Part shown: piece after piece, positions 9,319 to 16,780 of the stretch
How positions within the stretch are numbered: the first letter of the stretch is position 1
Layout: each line of letters starts with the position of its first letter
Program-made: the position numbers and the translations under genes
Origin: Streptomyces sp. NBC_00459
GTDB lineage: Bacteria > Actinomycetota > Actinomycetes > Streptomycetales > Streptomycetaceae
NCBI RefSeq assembly: GCF_036013955.1
Contig: NZ_CP107903.1
Coordinates: 4,898,001-4,962,000 of the forward strand
Direction of reading: 5' to 3'
Length of the DNA: 64,000 nt
The notes under the pieces: generated by a model
The model's input: the letters and a program-made list of their open reading frames with translations, nothing else
The model's database searches: none
What the model was told of the DNA's origin: nothing

Positions 9319-10368
9319 GTGATCAACGAAACGGCACTTCTGGAGTCGAAGGCGCTCCGCGACAGTGCACTCGAACGTACGGATGTGCTCGACAGGGTGA
9401 AGGCACTGTCACTGCTGCCGGACGGGATGCATGTGACGACGGCGATGGTGGCGACCTACTTCGAGGTCGTCGAGACAGTCATCAACAACCTGCTCAATCG
9501 TCACCGGCAAGAACTCGAATCAAATGGCCTGCATGTCCTCAGGGGTGCTGACCTGCGGGAATATCAGGAACTCAATGTGAGTTCCTCTTCCGGCAGCTAT
9601 CCACAGCGACGCTCCAGTCTGGCTCTCTGGTCACGCCGAGCCGTCCTCAACGTCGCCATGCTCCTCCGCGACAGTGCTGTAGCCCGCCAGGTGCGCACGT
9701 ACCTCCTCGACATGGAGTACCTGGCACGTACGCAGTCCGTGGACAACCCTGTCCACGAAGACACTCTCTCCCTCGACGACCGCATCGACCAACGCATCAC
9801 CCACATCCTCGGCAAGACCGTCGTCCCCATGTTCAATGCCCTGATCGGAACATCGGGGGAACACCGACAGGAGCTCGTCGCCCTGCGGGCCGGAGTGCAG
9901 CGCATCGAGCGACGGCTCCACCAGCACCACACACGGCTGCAGCGGCTCGAAGGGACACGGGACGACAGGCCCGCCATCGGAGTCATGGCCGCCATGGACT
10001 CCATGAACGGCCGCACGTTCGAGCACCACATCGCCAAACTGCTGCGTCGCGACGGATGTACGAACGTCGTCGTCCAAGGCGGTCACGGAGACCGGGGCGT
10101 CGACATCATCGGGCTCACAGCCGACGGGCGGCGCCTCGTCGTCCAGTGCAAGAGGTTCGCGCCCTACCTCAGCATCACCAGCCCCGACGTCCAGAAGTTC
10201 GTCGGCTCGGCCAAGGTGCTGTACAGCGCGGAAGTCGCGCTCTACGTGGCAACGTGCCCCTTCACCCCAGAAGCACTGAGCATCGCATCCGAGACCGGGA
10301 TCACCGCCGTACACCGCGGGGTACTGGAGGAGTGGAGCACCGGGGAGCCTCTGAAGGTCCTGGAGTAG
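9319..10368 (+). CDS. Mrr-type endonuclease fused to an antirepressor-like DNA-binding region
   Basis: The 349-residue product has three parts. Residues about 25-135 resemble phage antirepressor/Rha-type modules, with LLPDGMHVTT, a helix-rich NNLLNRHRQELESNG segment and RRAVLNVAMLLRDS. A coiled-coil-like stretch spans about 180-212. A C-terminal PD-(D/E)xK domain (about 230-335) carries E235, GVDIIG with D262, and VVQCKRF with Q276 and K278, the D...QxK pattern of Mrr-type (type IV) restriction enzymes. Such enzymes cut modified DNA. No methylase gene is nearby. The GTG at 9319 has GAGGAGA 8 bases upstream; an in-frame ATG at 9235 abuts the pknB terminator and lacks a ribosome site. The gene stands alone between two terminators. 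Fusion and function are inferred from motifs. Confidence 0.82.
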   Translation: MINETALLESKALRDSALERTDVLDRVKALSLLPDGMHVTTAMVATYFEVVETVINNLLNRHRQELESNGLHVLRGADLREYQELNVSSSSGSYPQRRSSLALWSRRAVLNVAMLLRDSAVARQVRTYLLDMEYLARTQSVDNPVHEDTLSLDDRIDQRITHILGKTVVPMFNALIGTSGEHRQELVALRAGVQRIERRLHQHHTRLQRLEGTRDDRPAIGVMAAMDSMNGRTFEHHIAKLLRRDGCTNVVVQGGHGDRGVDIIGLTADGRRLVVQCKRFAPYLSITSPDVQKFVGSAKVLYSAEVALYVATCPFTPEALSIASETGITAVHRGVLEEWSTGEPLKVLE

Positions 10369-10387
10369 GCACGGCGTGACGCAAAGG

Positions 10388-10424
10388 GGCCCGGAGCCGC
10401 AAGTCATAGTTGCGGCTCCGGGCC
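10388..10424 (+). terminator. Terminator after the endonuclease gene
   Basis: Perfect 15-bp stem (10388-10402 with 10410-10424) and a 7-base loop, 19 bases past the stop codon at 10368. It may act in both directions, since the next gene converges. Confidence 0.85.
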
Positions 10425-10438
10425 TCCGCCATGCTAGG

Positions 10439-10467
10439 TGACTGAATTCCTTCGAGGAACTCAGTCA
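10439..10467 (-). terminator. Hairpin overlapping the stop codon of the sortase gene
   Basis: A 13-bp stem (10439-10451 with 10455-10467, one mismatch) and a TCG loop. The sortase stop codon lies within the right arm. It probably ends the minus-strand sortase transcript. Confidence 0.6.
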
Positions 10468-11214
10468 GCGCAACTCCTCCGGCACCGTCCGCTTCGAGTC
10501 CACCTTCTCCACCCGCACCAGCTCCCCCCACACGATGTACCGGTACTCCGACGTGAACACCGGCGTGCAGGTCGTCAGGGTGATGTAGCGGCCGGGTTTC
10601 CGCTTTCCCGATTCCTTCGGGATCGCGGACAGGACCTGGACGTTGTACTTCGAGGTCTCCGGGAGGGTGTCGTAGACCTTGTAGACGTACCAGTCGTTCT
10701 TCGTCTCGAAGACGATCGGGTCGCCCTTCTTCAGCTTGTCGATGTTGTGGAACTTGGCGCCGTGGCCGTCCCGGTGGGCCGCCAGCGTGAAGTTGCCCTG
10801 CTTCGCCTGTGGGAGCGCCGACTTGATCGGGTCCACGTAGTAGCCGGCCACGCCGTTGTTCAGGACCTTCGACGACGTGCCCTTCTTGACCAGGACCTCG
10901 CCGTTCTTCATCGCCGGGACGTGCAGGAAGCCGATGCCGTCCTTGGTGTCCAGAGCGCCCGGGCCCGTGTTCCCGTCGGCCCAGTGGTCGCGGACCTCGT
11001 CGCCCTGCTTGTTCGCCTCACGGTCCGCGACGACATTCGTCCACCAGAGCGAGTACGCGACGAAAAGGCCGAGCACCAGGCCCGCCGTGATGAGGAGTTC
11101 GCCGAAAAGGCTCACCACGGTGGCCAGTTTGCCGACCGGCCCCCGCGCGCGGGCCTGCGACGGGGAAACCGGGGCGCCGGCTGTCTGCTCGTCGTGGTCC
11201 GTCGTCGCTGCCAC
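10465..11214 (-). CDS. Class E sortase
   Basis: This 249-residue membrane-anchored transpeptidase has an N-terminal transmembrane helix (about 33-54). The sortase beta-barrel carries catalytic His in LAAHRDGHG, Cys in ITLTTCTP and Arg in SEYRYIVW. Class E sortases of Streptomyces attach LAxTG-bearing proteins, including long chaplins, to peptidoglycan. No LAxTG substrate was recognised in this window, so targets must be elsewhere. A second, larger sortase gene lies 13 bases upstream in the same orientation, making a tandem pair like SrtE1/SrtE2. The ATG start at 11214 gives a typical family length. Confidence 0.93.
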   Translation of the reverse strand: MAATTDHDEQTAGAPVSPSQARARGPVGKLATVVSLFGELLITAGLVLGLFVAYSLWWTNVVADREANKQGDEVRDHWADGNTGPGALDTKDGIGFLHVPAMKNGEVLVKKGTSSKVLNNGVAGYYVDPIKSALPQAKQGNFTLAAHRDGHGAKFHNIDKLKKGDPIVFETKNDWYVYKVYDTLPETSKYNVQVLSAIPKESGKRKPGRYITLTTCTPVFTSEYRYIVWGELVRVEKVDSKRTVPEELR

Positions 11215-11227
11215 TCTTCATCTGCCC

Positions 11228-12643
11228 TTACTGCACGAGCGCATCCGGCTTGCCCTTGCTGCGCGGCCGTTCCTCGACCATCTTGCCCCACACGATCATC
11301 CGGTACTTGCTCGTGAACTCCGGCGTGCATGTCGTGAGGGTGATGTAGCGGCCGGGCTTGGTGAAACCCGAGCCGTTCGGAATCGGGTTCAGCACGCTCG
11401 TGTTGCTCGGCGACGTCACCGGCAGGATCGCTTCCATCTTGTAGACGTAGTACTTGTCCTGCGTCTCCACGACGATCGCGTCGCCCTTCTTCAACCGGTT
11501 GATGTACCGGAACGGCTCGCCGTGCGTGTTGCGGTGGCCCGCGAGCCCGAAGTTGCCGGTCGCCGCGGACGGCATCGCCGTGGTGAGGCCGCCCTCCGCG
11601 TAGTGGCCGACCATGCCCCGGTCCAGCACCTGCTTCTTGCTGGTGCCCTCCGCGATCGGCACCACCACGTCCAGCTTGGGGATGTCGAGGATGGCGAAGC
11701 CCTGCCCGGGCTCGAACACCCCCGGCGCGCGCTTCCCGCTCTCCCAGTCCTCCTGGAGGCTGGTCGTCTCGTTCCCGGCCTGCGCGTGCGCCCGTACGTT
11801 CGTCCACCACAGCTGGTAGGTCACGAACAGCAACATCAGCACGCCGGTGGTGATGAACACCTCACCGATCGCCCGGCTCGCCATCACCGCCATGCCCGGC
11901 TTCTGCGCCCGCGCCGCCTGTCGCGCCGCGACCCGCGAAAGGGGCGCTCCCTCCGCCGCCGTCTCGGCGGCCACACCCTCCGATGCCTCCTGCGGGCCCC
12001 CAGGGCGCCCGTGACGGGCCTTGGCGGCCTTCCGGCGCGCTGCGCGCCCACCGGCCACAGAGGGGCCCTCAGAAGCGCCTGTGGCCTCTGTGGCGGCCGA
12101 GGCCGCTGATTTCGAGTTCTCGTCGGCTATTCGCGGCGCCTCGGGACGCAGACCGGCAGGCAGGTCCGCGAGCCGCAGCGCCACCGTCTCCTCGTCGACG
12201 GGCGGCACGACGACGGTCGGCAGGACGACGGTCGGGGGCGCTTGAGGCGTCACCGGAGGAGCTGCGGGAGGCGCAGCGGGAGACGCGTACGGCGCCTGCT
12301 CCTCGTACACCCCCACCTGCCAGTCCTGCGCGTACCCCCGCGAGTCGTACCCCGACTCCGGTCCGGGATCCCGGTGCTCCGCCGCCCCGCGCTCGGCCGA
12401 GGCGTCGTAGGGCCGCGCATGGCTGCTCCGCCTCCGACGACCCGGCGCGCGGGGCGGTGGCGCAGGCGGATCGTTCCGCTGCCCCGGCAACGGGTCGCTC
12501 AGCGGGTCCGCCAGGCCGTCCACCGCCGCCTCGAACGCGCCGGGCGCCTCGTACGGCTGCTGCTGCCCGTACGAGGTTCCCTGGTCGCCGGTGTCTCCGC
12601 CGAAGGCGGCGCCGGACTCGCGCTCGGGGCGCACGGCGGTCAC
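11228..12643 (-). CDS. Class E sortase with long cytoplasmic N-terminal extension
   Basis: The 471-residue protein ends in a class E sortase domain. Its catalytic residues lie in LAGHRNTHG (His), ITLTTCTP (Cys) and SKYRMIVWG (Arg), after a transmembrane segment near 258-278. The first roughly 230 residues are Pro/Ala/Gln-rich low-complexity sequence, expected to be cytoplasmic and unstructured, nearly doubling the size of its neighbour. The GTG start at 12643 overlaps the stop of the PabA/TrpG-type gene by 4 bases (GTGA), so the two are probably co-translated. The sortase domain is closely similar to that of the downstream gene, suggesting tandem duplication. Confidence 0.92.
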   Translation of the reverse strand: MTAVRPERESGAAFGGDTGDQGTSYGQQQPYEAPGAFEAAVDGLADPLSDPLPGQRNDPPAPPPRAPGRRRRSSHARPYDASAERGAAEHRDPGPESGYDSRGYAQDWQVGVYEEQAPYASPAAPPAAPPVTPQAPPTVVLPTVVVPPVDEETVALRLADLPAGLRPEAPRIADENSKSAASAATEATGASEGPSVAGGRAARRKAAKARHGRPGGPQEASEGVAAETAAEGAPLSRVAARQAARAQKPGMAVMASRAIGEVFITTGVLMLLFVTYQLWWTNVRAHAQAGNETTSLQEDWESGKRAPGVFEPGQGFAILDIPKLDVVVPIAEGTSKKQVLDRGMVGHYAEGGLTTAMPSAATGNFGLAGHRNTHGEPFRYINRLKKGDAIVVETQDKYYVYKMEAILPVTSPSNTSVLNPIPNGSGFTKPGRYITLTTCTPEFTSKYRMIVWGKMVEERPRSKGKPDALVQ

Positions 12644-13278
12644 GCCGAGGCCCTGCCCACCACCGGGGCGAGCCCCACAGACCTCGCCACAGCCCCACGG
12701 TCACCGCACTCCGTCAACCAGTTGGCCAGCATCAGGTGACCGTGCTCCGTCAGCACCGACTCGGGGTGGAACTGGACCCCCTCGACGGGGAGCTCGCGGT
12801 GCCTGAGGCCCATGACGATGCCGTCGTGCGTACGGGCGGTCACCTCGAGCTCGGCCGGGACCGTGTTCGGCTCCGCCGCCAGGGAGTGGTAGCGGGTCGC
12901 CGTGAAGGGGCTCGGCAGGCCCGCGAAGACACCCTGTCCCTCGTGTTCCACGAGGGACGTCTTGCCGTGCAGCAACTCGGGCGCCCGGTCCACCACACCG
13001 CCGTACGCCACCTGCATCGACTGCATGCCCAGGCAGACACCGAACACCGGCACCCCGGTGGCCGCGCAGTGGCGCACCATCTCGATGCAGACGCCGGCCT
13101 CCTCGGGCGTACCCGGACCCGGCGACAGCAGCACACCGTCGAAGCCGTCCTGCGCGTGCGCCGTCGACACCTCGTCGTTGCGCAGCACCTCGCACTCGGC
13201 GCCCAGCTGGTACAGGTACTGGACCAGGTTGAAGACGAAGCTGTCGTAGTTGTCGACGACGAGAATCCGTGCGCTCAC
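12640..13278 (-). CDS. pabA: Class I glutamine amidotransferase, PabA/TrpG type
   Basis: The 212-residue protein opens with ARILVVDNYDSFVFNLVQYL, typical of aminodeoxychorismate or anthranilate synthase component II. The nucleophile Cys is in GVCLGMQ, the His-Glu pair in VQFHPESVL, and the oxyanion segment in LSPGPGTPEEAG. It supplies ammonia from glutamine to a chorismate-using partner for folate or tryptophan precursors; the partner gene is not in this window. M. tuberculosis has trpG at the equivalent place (Rv0013). Sequence alone does not separate PabA from TrpG. Its GTG start overlaps the stop of the small membrane gene, and its stop overlaps the sortase start, each by 4 bases. Confidence 0.88.
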   Translation of the reverse strand: MSARILVVDNYDSFVFNLVQYLYQLGAECEVLRNDEVSTAHAQDGFDGVLLSPGPGTPEEAGVCIEMVRHCAATGVPVFGVCLGMQSMQVAYGGVVDRAPELLHGKTSLVEHEGQGVFAGLPSPFTATRYHSLAAEPNTVPAELEVTARTHDGIVMGLRHRELPVEGVQFHPESVLTEHGHLMLANWLTECGDRGAVARSVGLAPVVGRASA

Positions 13279-13436
13279 TGGTCGTTCACCGTCACATCGT
13301 TGAAGGGGAGGAGAGGTTCGGCCCACGGGAAGACGTACTGGAAGAGGACGTAGACAACCGCCAGCGCCAGTACGAGGGAGAGCAACGCCTTCACCCACGC
13401 GTTCCCTGGCAGATGCCGCCAGATCCAGCCGTACAT
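13275..13436 (-). CDS. Small conserved-type membrane protein (53 aa)
   Basis: The product starts MYGWIWRHLPGNAWVKALL and has one transmembrane helix (about 15-38), ending in a short hydrophilic tail. The ATG at 13436 has GGAAGGG about 6 bases upstream; an in-frame ATG at 13457 is less likely. Its stop overlaps the amidotransferase GTG start by 4 bases, the usual sign of translational coupling, so I take it as real. Function is unknown. Its position suggests an envelope role alongside the sortases. Confidence 0.75.
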   Translation of the reverse strand: MYGWIWRHLPGNAWVKALLSLVLALAVVYVLFQYVFPWAEPLLPFNDVTVNDQ

Positions 13437-13501
13437 GCCGTCCCTTCCGTCGCCCACGGCACCCGACTCGCAGCACCGGACTCACGCCGTACCTCACCAG
13501 A

Positions 13502-14221
13502 TTAACGGCGCAGCGCCGCAGGTTTCCCGGCCTCCACAGGCTGTGTGGAATCCAGGTGCGCCCAGACGATCAGCCGATGACTGTGTCCCCACTCCGGATC
13601 GCACGTGGTCAGCGTGAGGTAACGACCCGAATGCGTGTACCCGCTCTTACGTGGCACAGGATCGATCACCTCAATGTCCGTGGGCACGGTTTTGTAGGGG
13701 CCTTTGTCGATCCGATACGTGAACCACGTCGTCCCGTCCGTCAGCACCACCGCGTCCCCACGCCGCAGCCTCGGGAAGTCCTTGAACGGATCGCCGTACG
13801 TACGCCGGTGGCCGGCGACCGAGAAGTTGCCCTCCTGGCCGAGCCGCGCGGTGGTGGCGTAGTGGCCGAGGCCCTTCTTCAGGGTGTTCGTCCTCGTGTC
13901 TTCGAGCACGGGCTTGTTCCACGTGAAACCGAGCCGCGGGATGTACATGATCGCGAACGGCTTGCCCGGGGTGTAGGGCCCTGGGGACCTCGGGTCGGCC
14001 GTCGGGCTCGTGGTGCCGGCGGGGGTGGGCGTCGCCGCCGGCGGCGCCTTCGTCACCGTGTCCTTCGACCACTGTTCCTGCAGCTGGTGGATCTGGTCGT
14101 CCATGACGGTGTCGGCCTTCACGCCCGTCCAGAACAGCACGTACACGACGAAGAGCACGATCACCGTGCCCGCCGTGACGCACAGTTCACTGACCGTCCT
14201 GATGATCACGCGCCCCGACAC
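13502..14221 (-). CDS. Third sortase of the cluster (class E-like)
   Basis: The 239-residue protein has an N-terminal transmembrane helix (about 14-34), a Thr/Pro/Ser-rich linker (about 55-82) and a sortase domain. The catalytic residues are His in VAGHRRTYG, Cys in LTLTTCDPE and Arg in HSHRLIVWAH. The sequence around Cys and Arg differs from the two tandem sortases (EWGHSHRL instead of F-TS-YR), so its substrate or role may differ. The GTG start at 14221 has a GGGGGG ribosome site 3-4 bases upstream. The gene lies 65 bases before the small membrane-protein gene and 46 bases after the DUF881 gene, all on the minus strand. Confidence 0.9.
   Translation of the reverse strand: MSGRVIIRTVSELCVTAGTVIVLFVVYVLFWTGVKADTVMDDQIHQLQEQWSKDTVTKAPPAATPTPAGTTSPTADPRSPGPYTPGKPFAIMYIPRLGFTWNKPVLEDTRTNTLKKGLGHYATTARLGQEGNFSVAGHRRTYGDPFKDFPRLRRGDAVVLTDGTTWFTYRIDKGPYKTVPTDIEVIDPVPRKSGYTHSGRYLTLTTCDPEWGHSHRLIVWAHLDSTQPVEAGKPAALRR
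13916..13929. promoter_or_regulatory. One-mismatch parS-like site inside the sortase gene
   Basis: GTTCCACGTGAAAC differs from the perfect parS (GTTTCACGTGAAAC) at one position. It could be a weak ParB site or a chance match. Confidence 0.35.
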
Positions 14222-14267
14222 AGGCCCCCCAGCGGTGAGCTACCGGCTGCTTCAGCTGCTGTCCCAG

Positions 14268-15047
14268 CTACTCCACAGGCTTCGCGTAGTGCAGGTCCAC
14301 TGTGCCCGAGTAGCCGGGCAGAGTCACCGTCCCGTCCTCGTCGACCTGCCAGCCGAGCCCGTAGACGTTGACGTACACCATGTAGTTCTGGATCGCCTTG
14401 GACGCCGTGAGCGCGCTCCTCAGCTTCTCCGGGTCACCGATCGCGGTGATCTTGTACGGGGGTGAGTAGACGCGACCCTGGAGGATCAGGGTGTTGCCCA
14501 CACAACGCACCGCGCTGGTGGAGATCAGGCGCTGGTCCATGACCTTGATGCCCTTGGCCCCGCCCTGCCACAGGGCGTTCACCACGGCCTGCAGATCCTG
14601 CTGGTGGATGACCAGATAGTCGGGCTGCGGCTCGGGATAGCCGGGGAGCTTCGCGGTAGCGTTCGGCGGAGCGTCGTTGAGGGTGACGGTGAGTGCCTCG
14701 CCCTTGAGCTTCTGGGTGCCCGCCGCCTTCTCCAGCGCCGCCAGCTTGGCGTCCTCGGCCTCGGTACTGCCGTCGTCGCGCTCGGCGAGCGCCTCGACGT
14801 CGTCGCGCAGGGCCGCGAGGGACTCGTCGAGCCGGCCGTTCTTGTGGCTGCGGTCCTGGATGAGGTCCGAGAGCTTCAGCAGAGAGGCGTCCGTGCGGAT
14901 GTTCGTGCCCTTGGCCGTGTCGAAGCTCGTGAAGAAAATCAGCCCCGCGAGGGCGAAGACCCCCACGGTGAGCACCCGTACCGGGCGGAATCGGCGGTTA
15001 CGGGCGGGACTGGCATCCGTCCCGGGAGAGTCGGCAGAATTGCTCAA
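14268..15047 (-). CDS. DUF881 family membrane protein
   Basis: This 259-residue protein has a transmembrane helix at about 24-42 and a helical, coiled-coil-like stretch (about 55-115, with KLSDLIQDRSHKNGRLDESL). A DUF881 domain follows (about 115-255), containing NALWQGGAKGIKVMDQRLI and NTLILQGRVYSPPYKI. DUF881 proteins in actinobacteria sit beside crgA and trpG (Rv0012) and are linked to division or envelope functions, but no activity is established. The TTG start at 15047 is chosen because it gives the full domain and a short cytoplasmic tail; the spacing to crgA (divergent) is 142 bases. The C-terminus ends about 46 bases before the third sortase. Confidence 0.88.
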   Translation of the reverse strand: MSNSADSPGTDASPARNRRFRPVRVLTVGVFALAGLIFFTSFDTAKGTNIRTDASLLKLSDLIQDRSHKNGRLDESLAALRDDVEALAERDDGSTEAEDAKLAALEKAAGTQKLKGEALTVTLNDAPPNATAKLPGYPEPQPDYLVIHQQDLQAVVNALWQGGAKGIKVMDQRLISTSAVRCVGNTLILQGRVYSPPYKITAIGDPEKLRSALTASKAIQNYMVYVNVYGLGWQVDEDGTVTLPGYSGTVDLHYAKPVE

Positions 15048-15189
15048 CGTACCCTTATCTCCTTCGGCGCCGCGGAAGCACTACGCTAACGGACGCCCGG
15101 GGGAGCACTAAGTGTCCCCTTGTACGCTGCCCCGGAGCCCCACCCAGTTCCCTGCGCGGCCACGCAGCGCATCGACAGGAGAGACCCTC

Positions 15190-15444
15190 GTGCCGAAGTC
15201 ACGTATCCGCAAGAAGGCCGACTACACGCCGCCGCCCGCCAAGCAGGCGACGGCCATCAAACTGAACAGCCGCGGCTGGGTCGCACCGGTCATGCTGGCC
15301 ATGTTCCTCATCGGCCTGGCCTGGATCGTTCTGTTCTATGTGACCGACGGCAAGCTGCCGATCGACGCACTGGACAACTGGAACATCGTGGTGGGCTTCG
15401 GCTTCATCGCAGCCGGATTCGGTGTCTCCACGCAGTGGAAGTAG
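15190..15444 (+). CDS. crgA: Cell division protein CrgA
   Basis: The 84-residue protein has a basic N-terminus (PKSRIRKKADYTPPP) and two transmembrane helices (about 35-54 and 63-81), ending in STQWK. Length and layout match CrgA, first found in Streptomyces as a coordinator of sporulation septation and FtsZ behaviour, with a mycobacterial homologue (Rv0011c) that binds FtsZ, FtsQ and PBPs. The GTG at 15190 has AGGAGAG about 8 bases upstream; upstream in-frame codons would add an unrelated extension. It is divergent from the DUF881 gene and converges on the rhomboid gene. Confidence 0.95.
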   Translation: MPKSRIRKKADYTPPPAKQATAIKLNSRGWVAPVMLAMFLIGLAWIVLFYVTDGKLPIDALDNWNIVVGFGFIAAGFGVSTQWK

Positions 15445-15471
15445 GGGCTCTGCCCAGGGCTTTCCACTGAG

Positions 15472-15683
15472 TTATCCACAGCCAGGCAGTATTTCCACAC
15501 CCCGCCTGGGGAAAAGACGACGATCTGTGGATAACTCATCGAGTGTTGACGCTGGTACGACTGACACACCGGCAATCGCAAGCTTGTTCGCCCCCTGCCT
15601 GACCTGGGAAAACTCCGGTCGGTGACAGGGGGCACAGCTGTTCCCGCACACTGTGCACAGGTAGCGCCACTGACTGTGGACAA
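15472..15683. promoter_or_regulatory. Mini-cluster of perfect DnaA boxes between convergent genes
   Basis: Three perfect DnaA boxes lie here: TTATCCACA at 15472-15480 (+), TTATCCACA at 15536-15544 (-) and TTGTCCACA at 15675-15683 (-). Weaker relatives are at 15491-15499 and 15652-15660. The spacer lies between the stops of crgA and the rhomboid gene, so it should not contain a promoter for either. It otherwise looks non-coding. DnaA titration or a structural role is inferred. Confidence 0.7.
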
Positions 15684-15721
15684 CAGGCACTCAGTGACAG
15701 GCGGGGAGGGCGGGACGGCCG

Positions 15722-16618
15722 CTAGAGGAGCTGGCCCGTGCGGATCAGGGTCATGACGACCACCGCGACCAGGACCACCCCACAGACGCCGTACTGGACG
15801 AGAGACCGGCGCTCGCGCGGGGCGTGGACCATGGCGTAGCCGATGACGACACCGGCGACCAGGCCACCGATGTGGGCCTGCCAGGCGATGTTGCTCATCC
15901 CGAAGGTGAAGATGAGGTTGATCACCAGCAGCGCGAGGATCGGCCGCATGTCGTAGTTGAGGCGGCGCATCAGGACGGCGGTCGCGCCGAAGAGTCCGAA
16001 GATGGCACCCGAGGCTCCGAGCGAGGGCTGGTTCGGGGCCTCGATCAGATACGTCAGCGCACTGCCCGCGAGGCCGGAGACCAGGTACAGCGAGAGGTAG
16101 CGGGCGCGGCCGAGGGCGGCTTCCAGGGGGCCGCCGATCCACCACAGGCTGAACATGTTGAAGATGATGTGCATCGGGCTGCCGTGCAGGAACATCGACG
16201 TCAGCAGCCGGTACCACTGCCCCTCCGCGACGCCCTCAACCGAGCCGAGGCCCTCGTAGTAGGCGCTGCCGATGAGTTCGAAGCGTTGCGTGAAGTTGTC
16301 GCCGATCGACAGCTGGAGCATGTAGGCGGCGACGTTGAGGCCGATCAGGATCTTGGTGAGGAGCCGGGGATCGGCCGTGATGGTGCCACCGGCGAGGGTG
16401 CGAGGGGTGGTCGCGTTCGGCGCGTGTCCCGTACCGGAGCCGTTGCGCACGCAGTCCGGGCACTGGAAGCCGACGGAGGCGCTGACCATGCACTCGGGGC
16501 AGATCGGGCGTTCGCAGCGGGTGCAGCGGATGCCTGTCTCACGGTCCGGGTGGCGGTAGCAGGTGGGCAGGCTCTGGGCGTCCTGCGGGCCCTGCGGGCT
16601 GCCTGGCGCCTGATCCAT
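15722..16618 (-). CDS. Rhomboid-family intramembrane serine protease with N-terminal zinc-binding motif
   Basis: The 298-residue protein starts with a Cys/His-rich segment (about 19-56) with C-x-x-C pairs CTRC, CPEC and CPDC, resembling a B-box-type zinc finger. Six or so hydrophobic segments follow with rhomboid signatures: a W-x-R-x-x-T-S-M-F-L-H-G segment, the catalytic Ser in GASGAIFGLFG, and the catalytic His in WQAHIGGLVAG. Rhomboids cut transmembrane substrates within the membrane; the substrate is unknown. The ATG at 16618 is chosen over upstream in-frame codons that lie in the terminator of ppiA. The gene converges on crgA. Confidence 0.92.
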   Translation of the reverse strand: MDQAPGSPQGPQDAQSLPTCYRHPDRETGIRCTRCERPICPECMVSASVGFQCPDCVRNGSGTGHAPNATTPRTLAGGTITADPRLLTKILIGLNVAAYMLQLSIGDNFTQRFELIGSAYYEGLGSVEGVAEGQWYRLLTSMFLHGSPMHIIFNMFSLWWIGGPLEAALGRARYLSLYLVSGLAGSALTYLIEAPNQPSLGASGAIFGLFGATAVLMRRLNYDMRPILALLVINLIFTFGMSNIAWQAHIGGLVAGVVIGYAMVHAPRERRSLVQYGVCGVVLVAVVVMTLIRTGQLL

Positions 16619-16660
16619 GGGGTCCCCAATTCCGTCGATCCGTCGTCGTATGCAATGCAC

Positions 16661-16692
16661 CGCCCCGCCCATCCATACGGATGGGCGGGGCG
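16661..16692 (-). terminator. Terminator downstream of ppiA
   Basis: Perfect 14-bp G+C-rich stem (16661-16674 with 16679-16692) with loop ATAC, between the ppiA stop and the rhomboid start on the minus strand. Confidence 0.85.
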
Positions 16693-16780
16693 TTTGGTTC
16701 CCTGCGTGTTTCCCTGTTTGTTCCCTGTCGGGATCACGTGGATTCCCGAGGGAAAGAGCCTGTGGGAGGGCTCTCGGGTC

